Shown here piece by piece: positions 26,508-34,648 of a stretch of DNA of 34,821 bases; position 1 is the stretch's first letter; every line of letters begins with the position of its first letter. The DNA lies in assembly GCA_947629365.1 (NCBI GenBank), contig CANRDM010000005.1:1-34821 (forward strand), given 5' to 3'. The translations under genes were made by a program, and so were the position numbers. Source of the stretch: an uncultured Bacilli bacterium. GTDB lineage: Bacteria; Bacillota_I; Bacilli_A; RF39; UBA660. The notes under the pieces were generated by a model. That model had not been told where the DNA came from and ran no database searches. It worked only from the letters and a program-made list of their open reading frames with translations.

Positions 26508-27167
26508 TTAATTAATCTCCTTACTTATGATATTATCCATACTTTTAACAATGGAATTTTCTTTTATAACTCCTCTTACACTAGTAAGGGGATAAATATT
26601 TGTATTAGGCATTATAATAGTGCCAGGATTTAAAACAGAATTGCAACCAACTTCGACATTATCACCTAAAAAGGCCCCAATTTTTCTTAAATTTGTTTCT
26701 ATTTTTTCATCTCCATTTTTGATAATAATATCTTTTTTATCACTTTTTAAATTAGATATAATAGAACCAGCTCCTAAGTGAGAGTGAGACCCTAATATGG
26801 AATCTCCTACATAACTAAAATGGGGGACTTGAACATTATCAAAAAGAATAGCGTTTTTGATTTCACAAGAGTTACCAAAAACAGTACTTTTACCTATAAT
26901 TGCACTACCTCTTACAAAAGCATTACAACGAACTATTGCGCCATCATCAATAATACAAGGCCCATTAATCTCAGCTGTCGGACTTACTACAGCATTTTTA
27001 TGAATCCAAATATTTTCTCCCTTTAATTCATAGTCACTACTTAATGTGTTTCCTAATTTAATTATATATTCTTTTATATCTTTTAAAACTTCAAAAGGAT
27101 ATTCATATGACATTATAAAATCATAAGCTATACTTTCTTTACTTTTAAAAATATCTTTTGTTTTCAA
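26508..27167 (-). CDS. Left-handed beta-helix (hexapeptide) acyltransferase, GlmU C-terminal-like
   Basis: NGPCIIDDGAIVRCNAFVRGSAIIGKSTVFGNSCEIKNAILF; NLRKIGAFLGDNVEVGCNSVLNPGTII; adjacent to glmM. Confidence 0.85.
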   Translation of the reverse strand: MKTKDIFKSKESIAYDFIMSYEYPFEVLKDIKEYIIKLGNTLSSDYELKGENIWIHKNAVVSPTAEINGPCIIDDGAIVRCNAFVRGSAIIGKSTVFGNSCEIKNAILFDNVQVPHFSYVGDSILGSHSHLGAGSIISNLKSDKKDIIIKNGDEKIETNLRKIGAFLGDNVEVGCNSVLNPGTIIMPNTNIYPLTSVRGVIKENSIVKSMDNIISKEIN

Positions 27168-27239
27168 AATATTTCACCATTCCTTTGTTGTATCCTTATT
27201 ATATCAAATGCCAAGAAAAAAGAAAAGATTTCTCTTTCC

Positions 27240-27590
27240 TTAATCTCTAGCTTTAAAAATCATCGCAAATACAAATGAGAAGACAACAACCGAAACAATA
27301 GCTATACCCGATGAACATAATAAATTGGAAAATAAACCTAATACACCACCTTCAGCATAACCTGCTATACCAGCTTGATACAACATATGGCCAAAGTTAG
27401 CAATAAGGGTTGTTGCTCCCGCTCCACAACATAATACTATTTTATCATAGATGCCTAAAAATGATAGTATTGCACCGATTACAGTAACCGCACTTGTAAT
27501 ATGTCCAGGTGTAAGTTTTGTATTATCTAAGACTAACTGACAAATAAGACAAACAGTACCAGCAAACAAGAATGCTTTTAAATACATCAT
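27240..27590 (-). CDS. spoVAE: Stage V sporulation protein AE
   Basis: GTVCLICQLVLDNTKLTPGHITSAVTVIGAILSFLGIYDKI; gene order. Confidence 0.93.
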   Translation of the reverse strand: MMYLKAFLFAGTVCLICQLVLDNTKLTPGHITSAVTVIGAILSFLGIYDKIVLCCGAGATTLIANFGHMLYQAGIAGYAEGGVLGLFSNLLCSSGIAIVSVVVFSFVFAMIFKARD

Positions 27591-28564
27591 TATAAGACCT
27601 CCAAACTAACCGCGTGAGCAATAGCGGGAATAGGACTTTTTTGATTAACAAAAGTTTTACTATGGAGAGCACCTGTACCAATAATTAAGATCTTTTTATA
27701 TTTATTTTGTGGTAAGATTTTATTAAATAAAACAAGTGGTAAACAACTAGGCCCTGATCCACCAGCATATACTTCTTGGCTTTTTAAATATAATTCACAA
27801 CCTGCATCTAAATGGTTTTTTAATTTTAAATTATATTTTAACTCGGCATATTCTTTAAAAATATTGACACCAACTACCCCTAAATCACCAGTTAGAATTA
27901 AATCATAATAATCAAGAGGTCTTTTTAATTCTTCTAAATGCTCATATAATGTTCTTGCTGCTGCGGGAGCCATAACTGCTCCCATATTATTAGCATCTTT
28001 AATACCCATTTCCGTTACTTTACCAATAGTAGCAGATTCAATTTTTATTTTACCTTTATCTTGACTTAAAAGCGTACTAATTGCTGCTGTTGCTGTAAAT
28101 GTTGCACTATGGGGTCTTGGAGCACCATATTCAATTGGATATCTAAATTGTCTTTCCGCTCCTAAGTTATGACTACTAGTAATAGTAATAATCTTTTTTA
28201 AATCTTTATTATTTAAAAAGATACTACCAATAATTAAGCTTTCTGGAAAAGTAGCACAAGCACTGTATATTCCTAAAAGAGATATGGGAATATTCATTGC
28301 TCCATAATTAGTGGCTGTTATTTGATCAAGTAAATCACCACCAATTAATATATCAATATCATTATTAGTTAAATGATTTTTAAAAAGTAACCTTTCAATA
28401 ACGGTTCTTTGCATTTTAGCTTCCGCTTTTTCAAAAGTTTTTTCCCCATAATAATAATCATCCATCGTTAAATCTTTACTTTTAAGACGACTATTGCTTT
28501 CTAATGGTCCTGTTATAGTAAAATAATCATTTAAATAAATATTATTAAATTTTAAACTAGCCAT
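27590..28564 (-). CDS. spoVAD: Stage V sporulation protein AD
   Basis: Thiolase-like; GLLGIYSACATFPESLIIG-type and PRPHSATFTATAA; gene order. Confidence 0.94.
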   Translation of the reverse strand: MASLKFNNIYLNDYFTITGPLESNSRLKSKDLTMDDYYYGEKTFEKAEAKMQRTVIERLLFKNHLTNNDIDILIGGDLLDQITATNYGAMNIPISLLGIYSACATFPESLIIGSIFLNNKDLKKIITITSSHNLGAERQFRYPIEYGAPRPHSATFTATAAISTLLSQDKGKIKIESATIGKVTEMGIKDANNMGAVMAPAAARTLYEHLEELKRPLDYYDLILTGDLGVVGVNIFKEYAELKYNLKLKNHLDAGCELYLKSQEVYAGGSGPSCLPLVLFNKILPQNKYKKILIIGTGALHSKTFVNQKSPIPAIAHAVSLEVL

Positions 28565-28994
28565 ATAATACCACCTTTAATACACATAGAAAGAAAGCAC
28601 TAACTATTCCATATAATATTACTGAACCAGCTAGTTTAAATATATTAGCGCCAATACCTGTTACTAAACCATCTTTTTTATAATCTAAAGCAGCACTTTG
28701 AACACTATGAGCAAAACCTGTTGTAGGTATTATAAGTCCACATTTTGCTTTGGCAACCCAATTATCAAATTTGCCAAGGGCAGTCATAAATGTTGCAAAA
28801 AGAATTAGAATAAAAGAAAGCCACATACAAGAATCTACTCTAGCAAGTCCAAATGATTCCATTAAAATATTAATAATAACTTCACCAATAAAACCAATAA
28901 AACCACCTACTAAAAAAGCTAGTAAGGCATTTCTAAACTTAGGTTCCTTTGGTGATAATTGTTTAACTAATTTTTGATATTCTGTTTTATTCAT
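28557..28994 (-). CDS. spoVAC: Stage V sporulation protein AC
   Basis: FLVGGFIGFIGEVI...GLIIPTTGFAHSVQSAALDYKKDGLVTGIGANIFKLAGSVILYG. Confidence 0.94.
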   Translation of the reverse strand: MNKTEYQKLVKQLSPKEPKFRNALLAFLVGGFIGFIGEVIINILMESFGLARVDSCMWLSFILILFATFMTALGKFDNWVAKAKCGLIIPTTGFAHSVQSAALDYKKDGLVTGIGANIFKLAGSVILYGIVSAFFLCVLKVVLYG

Positions 28995-29039
28995 TATTCA
29001 TTCACCATTTTTATTATGAATAAATACTACCAAATTATA

Positions 29040-29678
29040 CTAATTTGTTAAATATTCTCTTAACTTATCAATACTTTTTTTCTCATATCTTGAAACCATT
29101 ACTTGGGTCATATTAAGTTTTCTTGCTACTTCACTTTGAGTTAAATCTTCAAAATATCTTGATTTAATAATATTTTTCTCATCATCATTTAACACTTCAA
29201 AACTATCATTAATAAATATTTTTGTATCTAAATCTTCACTTTTACCTATACATTCATAAATAGATTTATCAAAATCATTTTCACTATCAAGTGATAGAAT
29301 AATATTAGCACTATTACAAGCACTTTCTACCATTTCTAAACTAATATCTAAAAATTCTGATAGTTCTAAATTACTTGGTATTTTACCTAATTTTTGAGCT
29401 AAAGTATATCTTGCTTCTTCTATTTTCTTATAAAGATTTAAAATGTCTTTACTAACTTTAATATTTTTATTACTAGCAAGTAAATACATCTCACCAAAAA
29501 TATAATCGTGAGCATAAGTAGAAAATTTAGTTTTACCATCTTTTCGATAATTTTTTAAAGCTTTTAAAAGACCAACTACTCCCGCTTGGAATAAATCATC
29601 ACTACTTGTTCCATAGAAATGACTAGCTATTTTCCAAATCAATTTTTCATTATCTTTTATTATCTTTTCATAGTCCAT
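29040..29678 (-). CDS. sigF: Sporulation sigma factor, SigF/SigG type
   Basis: DDLFQAGVVGLLKALKNYRKDGKTKFSTYAHDYIFGEM; LTQSEVARKLNMTQVMVSRYEKKSIDKLREYL; synteny spoIIAA-sigma-spoVA. Confidence 0.85.
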   Translation of the reverse strand: MDYEKIIKDNEKLIWKIASHFYGTSSDDLFQAGVVGLLKALKNYRKDGKTKFSTYAHDYIFGEMYLLASNKNIKVSKDILNLYKKIEEARYTLAQKLGKIPSNLELSEFLDISLEMVESACNSANIILSLDSENDFDKSIYECIGKSEDLDTKIFINDSFEVLNDDEKNIIKSRYFEDLTQSEVARKLNMTQVMVSRYEKKSIDKLREYLTN

Positions 29679-29681
29679 CCT

Positions 29682-30014
29682 TTACACCTCAATTAAATTT
29701 ACTAATTCTCCTTCCGTAGTCTTAGTTTTAATATGTAAGTGTTTAAGGCTTAACTCAAAGTCTTTTTTAATGCCACATAAGTATATATGACCTTTATTGC
29801 AACGAGTAGTACATTTAACATTTAGAATGGCATTTATACCAGTATTATCAATTTCTTTCAAGTTTTCTAAATTAATAATAACCCTTTTTAAATGATGCTT
29901 CTTAATAACAGGAATAATATAATTATTTAATTTATAACTACTCTTCCTATTTAAAGTACCATCTAATCTAATAAAGAAAATGCCTCTTTCATATTCTAAA
30001 TCCATTTTTAACAT
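29682..30014 (-). CDS. spoIIAA: Anti-sigma factor antagonist (STAS domain), SpoIIAA-like
   Basis: FIRLDGTLNRKSSYKLNNYIIPVIKKHHLKRVIINLENLKEIDNTGINAILN; start set at ATG 30014 behind an AGGTG RBS. Confidence 0.82.
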   Translation of the reverse strand: MLKMDLEYERGIFFIRLDGTLNRKSSYKLNNYIIPVIKKHHLKRVIINLENLKEIDNTGINAILNVKCTTRCNKGHIYLCGIKKDFELSLKHLHIKTKTTEGELVNLIEV

Positions 30015-30065
30015 ACATTCACCTGCTATTATAATATAGAACATATTTTAATAAATTTAAACAAC

Positions 30066-30085
30066 TTCGACAAATGATGTCAAAA
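30066..30085. promoter_or_regulatory. Spo0A-box-like inverted motif upstream of spoIIAA
   Basis: TTCGACAAATGATGTCAAAA; TTTGTCGAA on the transcribed strand, matching the Spo0A box TGTCGAA. Confidence 0.6.
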
Positions 30086-30093
30086 GAAGACAA

Positions 30094-30118
30094 AAAAAGG
30101 AAGGAATAATTCCTTCCA
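30094..30118 (-). terminator. Terminator of surface-protein gene 1
   Basis: On minus: TTGGAAGGAATTATTCCTTCCTTTTTTTG. Confidence 0.8.
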
Positions 30119-30140
30119 AAGAGTTAAGTCTATGAGGTTT

Positions 30141-32007
30141 TTACGAGTTTCCCTTCTCGAGTTGTGTTTTTTCTATTATGAATGGGTCTGCTGAAGTCCC
30201 AGAACCGAAGGAAATCAAAGTATCAGCCGAAAGGTAGAAGACGGGGCGAACCGAATACTGGGCATTTAATTGCGAGCTAACAGGTGCACTCGACGAACTC
30301 ACTGCCCAGTCATAGAAAAAGGCTGCCAATCCTTCGTAGGTTCTAGTCATCGTCCATTCTCCGTAGTCGTTTTCGAAACTAACTCCTTTATTTTGGAGAG
30401 CTAACCAACTCTCCCAACAATGGTCTTTGTTGCAGTTTGTATTAGAAGAATCTAATCCATCTGATGCATATGAGTAGTAAAGATCACTTACAAACATTAA
30501 TCCCACTTTAGCCTGAACACTATAAATGGAATATCTTTCATGATTATATAGGTTGTCAGCACTAGTCTTTACATATTCCAGTACCATTATTATCACCTGC
30601 ATTGCAAGCACCAACAAAGCGATACATATCATCATTATATGTTGAGCTATCTTTAGATGACTCTCCCAGTATACTATCACTTAATCCATTTGGCTTATTA
30701 TTACCAGTAATTAAATCTTTACCTGTTATTCCCTTTTTATCTGTTGTTACAATTACGCTTGGATTATTTGTACTATACCTTCCTGAACCATCTCTTACTC
30801 TTGCTTCTATTGTATATGCTGTTCCTTCTTCTAATGCTGTTCCATCATCTAAAATACTTATTGTACACTCACCATTTGGTTCTGCATCGGTCCAATTATT
30901 TTGATCATTTATTTTACATTGTCTTTCTATTATTCCTGTTTTATCTATTTCGTTCCCCACTGCTACTGTTATACTATCTGTTGTTTTACTTTTCTCTTCT
31001 ATTCCTGCTGTTGGATTTTGCAAATCTAATGTTATTGTTTTAGTTGATATTGTGGATTCATTACCTGCCTTATCTTTTACTTTTATACTTAAGGTTTTTA
31101 TTCCTTCACTTTCAGTTAAATTATATTCTTTTTTCGTTATTTCTTTTTCTATAGTTTCTAGATAACTACAACCACTATTTTCATATACACAATAACTTTC
31201 TATATTTTCTTCTGTTATATTTGCATTATATGTTATATCTTTTGTATGGGTATATGTTTCATTATTACTTAATTGTTGTCCTTCATCTGCTGTTCCGGTT
31301 AATGTAAATGTATTTATTACAGGTTTTGTTTTATCTACTGTTATGCTTTTTGTTTGTACTTCTGATATATTATTTGCTTTATCTTTTAAATATATGTGTA
31401 ATGTTTTTTGTCCATCTTTGTTATCCTTCAATGAATAACTATTTGACTCAGCTAGTGAATACCAATTACAATTATCATTACCTTCTGTTTCATTTATACA
31501 ATATTGTTTTACATCTTCTTCTGTATCTGTATATTCTACTGTAAATGGTAAACTATCTGTTTGATATGTAAAGTCATTATTTAATTCTTGATTACTATTT
31601 GTTTTTCCCTTTATTTCAAAATCAGTTATAATTGGTGCTTCATTCTTATCAAAGTATAAATTACAATAAATTGTATTACTACTTTCTATTGTTATACTTC
31701 CATCTATTATTTCATTTACTAAATTTTGTGTTGGTTTATAACTTGTTTCTTTGCCATTATAATCATAACATACCGTTTTAGTTGTATTTAATAAATAGCC
31801 TTGACTAGGAAATGATTCACTACTTGATGGATTATAATCTTCACTTCCAACTGATTGTTGTAAATATATATTAAATTCTTTTCTTTCTATTTTTATTACT
31901 TTATTTTTTTCTACTATATTATTATCTTTTTTTAATATTAAAAATATATTTAATATTAATAACAATATTATTACAATTACTATTCCTACTCTTTTATTCT
32001 TATTCAT
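30141..32007 (-). pseudogene. Surface protein 1: N-terminal anchor, Ig/FN3-like repeats and a C-terminal SVRPVFYL-type domain, split by a frameshift
   Basis: ORF 30562-32007 (start MNKNKRVG behind AGGAGAG) ends ...GTGICKD-stop; ORF 30141-30680 continues in another frame as TSADNLYNHERYS...WTMTRTYEGLAAFF...YSVRPVFYLSADTLISFGSGTSADPFIIE. Confidence 0.65.
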
Positions 32008-32026
32008 AGATACTCTCCTAATCTTC

Positions 32027-32136
32027 ACGGCACAATTGTCATATTTATAAATTACCACAGCACGGCATAAATGTCAAGATGAGAAACCGGCTTTTGTGCC
32101 GTTGGAAAGAAAATATAATTATGACATAATTGCCGT
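32027..32136. promoter_or_regulatory. Operator array for the divergent XRE regulator
   Basis: ACGGCA-N4-TGTCA at 32027 (+), 32062 (+) and 32120-32136 (-), plus half-site GTGCCGT at 32096. Confidence 0.65.
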
Positions 32137-32147
32137 AGGTGAGTATA

Positions 32148-32339
32148 ATGTTTAAAGAATATAGAAAATTAAGAAAATATACACAAGAATATCTAGCTGA
32201 ATTAACTAATTTAGATACAAGAACAATTCAAAGAATAGAAAACGAAGAGAAAAAACCTTCGATTGATACTTTTAGAAAGTTAGTCAAAGCCTTAGAAATT
32301 AAAGATAAAGATATTTTAGATTATATAAAAAATAATTAA
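32148..32339 (+). CDS. XRE-family helix-turn-helix regulator (63 aa)
   Basis: MFKEYRKLRKYTQEYLAELTNLDTRTIQRIENEEKKPSIDTFRKLVKAL; AGGTGAG RBS. Confidence 0.92.
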   Translation: MFKEYRKLRKYTQEYLAELTNLDTRTIQRIENEEKKPSIDTFRKLVKALEIKDKDILDYIKNN

Positions 32340-32349
32340 TGATTTATTG

Positions 32350-32369
32350 CCAGCTTAGCTGGTTTTTTT
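32350..32369 (+). terminator. Terminator after XRE gene
   Basis: CCAGCTTAGCTGGTTTTTTT. Confidence 0.85.
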
Positions 32370-32386
32370 ATTTACATAAAATAAGG

Positions 32387-32446
32387 AAGGAATAATTTCC
32401 TTCCAAAGAGTTAAGTCTATGAGGTTTTTACGAGTTTTCCTTCTCG
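32387..32446 (-). repeat. Second copy of the surface-protein 3' tail plus terminator
   Basis: GAGAAGGAAAACTCGTAAAAACCTCATAGACTTAACTCTTTGGAAGGAAATTATTCCTTCC on minus, near-identical to about 30094-30157. Confidence 0.85.
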
Positions 32447-32474
32447 GAATTTATTTTATATATTATTGAAAATA

Positions 32475-34334
32475 TTATTGCTTTCTCTCTGCTTCTTTAT
32501 AACAAACTAGATTACTTGTCCCACTATTTGATAATTCACTCCAACCAGAATCACAAGAATAAACTTCTTCATCATAGCTCCCTATACTTCCAAGCTCTTC
32601 CGTTTTAACGCATGCACTCTCACAACTATCTTGATCGGAATATTCTACTTTATTAAGACTGCATTTCGAAACCTGTTGCACTTCTACTGGACTTTTTCGA
32701 TCAATGCACATTAGCGAGCAAGTGTCGTAGTCATATATCTTGTTATCAAAACTGCATTGAGCATATTTTAATTCTCTGTCGGTAGGACTACATGAAAAGT
32801 AACGGTAACATCTACCAAAAGTGTCTAGGTAGTAAGAATCATCGCACACATTTTTGTAAGAATTAGTACACGTCCCCTTTGTTTCTTTACTACAGGCAGA
32901 CTTAGCGGCAATCTCAGATTCATATTTAACTGAAGGCTCAACGCTACATGTCCAGTAAGTAACTAAAGAAGATTTACCATTACTTTTACAAATCCATCCC
33001 TTTTGTTCATCAAAAGCTAAATCTCCACCTATATTATTACAAGTATATTCAAATTGGGTTGTAACTTCTATACTTGGATTATTTGTACTATACCTTCCTG
33101 ATGCATCTCTTACTCTTCCTTCTATTGTATATTCTTGACCATCTTTTAATTCTTGCCCATCTGATAATTTATCTATTGTACAACTTCCATCTTCTTCTGC
33201 ATTCGTCCAATTATCTGTTCCATTTAATCTACATTGTTGTTCTATTATACTACTATTTGGTGTTTTATCTTCTCCACTTACTGTTACCGTTATACTATTT
33301 GTTGTTTTACTTTTCTCTTCTATTGTTGATGTTGGATTTTGCAAATCTAATGTTATTGTTTTAGTTGAATTGATATCAACAACAGATTCATTTCCTGCCT
33401 TATCTTTTACTTTTATACTTAAGGTTTTTATTCCTTCACTTTCAGTTAAATTATATTCTTTTTTCGTTAATTCTTTTTCTATAGTTTCTTCATAATTACA
33501 ACCACTATTTTCATATACACAATAACTTTCTATATTTGTTTCATTTATACTTGCATTATATGTTATATTTGGCTTATGTGTATATTGTGCACTATTACTT
33601 AATGTTTGATTTTCATCTGAGGTTCCTGTTAATGTAAATGTATTTATTACAGGTTTTGTTTTATCTACGGTTATGGTATATTGACTCACTCCTGATATAT
33701 TATTTGCTTTATCTTTTAAATATATATACATTGTTTTTAATCCATCTGTTTTATCTATTAATGTATATGTACCTTTTGTTCCACTTAATGTTTGCCAATT
33801 ACAATTATCACTACCTTCTGTTTCATTTATACAATATTGTTTTACATCTTCTTCTGTATCTGTATATTCTATATTAAATGGTAAACTATCTGTTTGATAG
33901 GTAAACCCATTATTTAATTCTTGATTACTACTTGTTTTTCCTTTTACATTAAAAGTAGTTATTGTTGGCTTTTCATTTTTATCAAAATATAAATTACAAT
34001 AAGTTGTTTTATTACTTTCTATTGTTATACTTCCATCTATTATTTCATTTACTAAATTTTGTGTTGGTTTATAACTTGTTTCTTTGCCATTATAATCATA
34101 ACATACCGTTTTAGTTGTATTTAATAAATAGCCTTGACTAGGAAATGATTCACTACTTGATGGATTATAATCTTCACTTCCAACTGATTGTTGTAAATAT
34201 ATATTAAATTCTTTTCTTTCTATCTTTATTACTTTATTTTTTTCTACTATATTATTATCTTTCTTAAATATTAAAAATACATTTAATATTAATAACAATA
34301 TAATAACTCCTACTATATAGCCTTTATTTTTCAT
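32475..34334 (-). CDS. Surface protein 2: paralogous N-terminus and Ig/FN3-like repeats with a Cys-rich C-terminal cassette
   Basis: Start MKNKGYIVGV behind GGAGGAG; N-terminal ~400 aa closely matches surface protein 1; C-terminus TCNNIGGDLAFDEQKGWICKSN... unrelated. Confidence 0.85.
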   Translation of the reverse strand: MKNKGYIVGVIILLLILNVFLIFKKDNNIVEKNKVIKIERKEFNIYLQQSVGSEDYNPSSSESFPSQGYLLNTTKTVCYDYNGKETSYKPTQNLVNEIIDGSITIESNKTTYCNLYFDKNEKPTITTFNVKGKTSSNQELNNGFTYQTDSLPFNIEYTDTEEDVKQYCINETEGSDNCNWQTLSGTKGTYTLIDKTDGLKTMYIYLKDKANNISGVSQYTITVDKTKPVINTFTLTGTSDENQTLSNSAQYTHKPNITYNASINETNIESYCVYENSGCNYEETIEKELTKKEYNLTESEGIKTLSIKVKDKAGNESVVDINSTKTITLDLQNPTSTIEEKSKTTNSITVTVSGEDKTPNSSIIEQQCRLNGTDNWTNAEEDGSCTIDKLSDGQELKDGQEYTIEGRVRDASGRYSTNNPSIEVTTQFEYTCNNIGGDLAFDEQKGWICKSNGKSSLVTYWTCSVEPSVKYESEIAAKSACSKETKGTCTNSYKNVCDDSYYLDTFGRCYRYFSCSPTDRELKYAQCSFDNKIYDYDTCSLMCIDRKSPVEVQQVSKCSLNKVEYSDQDSCESACVKTEELGSIGSYDEEVYSCDSGWSELSNSGTSNLVCYKEAERKQ

Positions 34335-34343
34335 AAACTCCTC

Positions 34344-34430
34344 CATTAATGATATCACTATGTTATCACTAAAATGATAACATAATATTATCACTTTGTA
34401 AATATTAAATTTGTTAGCGATATGATATCA
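34344..34430. promoter_or_regulatory. Candidate operator region for the RHH regulator
   Basis: Palindrome ATGTTATCACTAAAATGATAACAT flanked by AATGATATCA and TGATATCATT copies. Confidence 0.55.
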
Positions 34431-34448
34431 TTATTGCGAGGTGGAATG

Positions 34449-34616
34449 ATGGATAATAAGGTAGCTACTTTAATAAGAATAGAAGAAGAAATATATGAAG
34501 AAATAAAAGAAATTGCAGCTGAAGAAAACCGTAGTTTTAATAAACAAGTTGAATTTATTTTAAAAAATTTTATTGAACAATATAGAAATAAAGAAGAAGA
34601 AAATAAAAATAAATAA
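34449..34616 (+). CDS. Ribbon-helix-helix (Arc-like) DNA-binding protein
   Basis: KVATLIRIEEEIYEEIKEIAAEENRSFNKQVEFILKNFIEQY; GAGGTGG upstream of ATGATG. Confidence 0.85.
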   Translation: MDNKVATLIRIEEEIYEEIKEIAAEENRSFNKQVEFILKNFIEQYRNKEEENKNK

Positions 34617-34617
34617 T

Positions 34618-34648
34618 TAAAAGTTCTAGTCACCATCTAGAACTTTTC
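34618..34648. terminator. Bidirectional terminator hairpin
   Basis: AAAAGTTCTAGTCACCATCTAGAACTTTT. Confidence 0.75.

Noticed and set aside
26508-27167. Stand-alone GlmU-like acetyltransferase next to glmM as a split GlmU
   Set aside because: Such GlmU-like hexapeptide acyltransferases are a known annotation class in Firmicutes; without the rest of the genome no claim of a split GlmU is supportable.
30602-31544. Plus-strand Leu/Tyr-rich ORFs (30602..30904, 30744..31043, 31308..31544) and similar ones at 33074..33364 and 33638..33877
   Set aside because: Antisense to the surface-protein genes; compositional artefacts of Asn/Thr/Glu/Lys-rich coding sequence read backwards, with no ribosome-binding sites.
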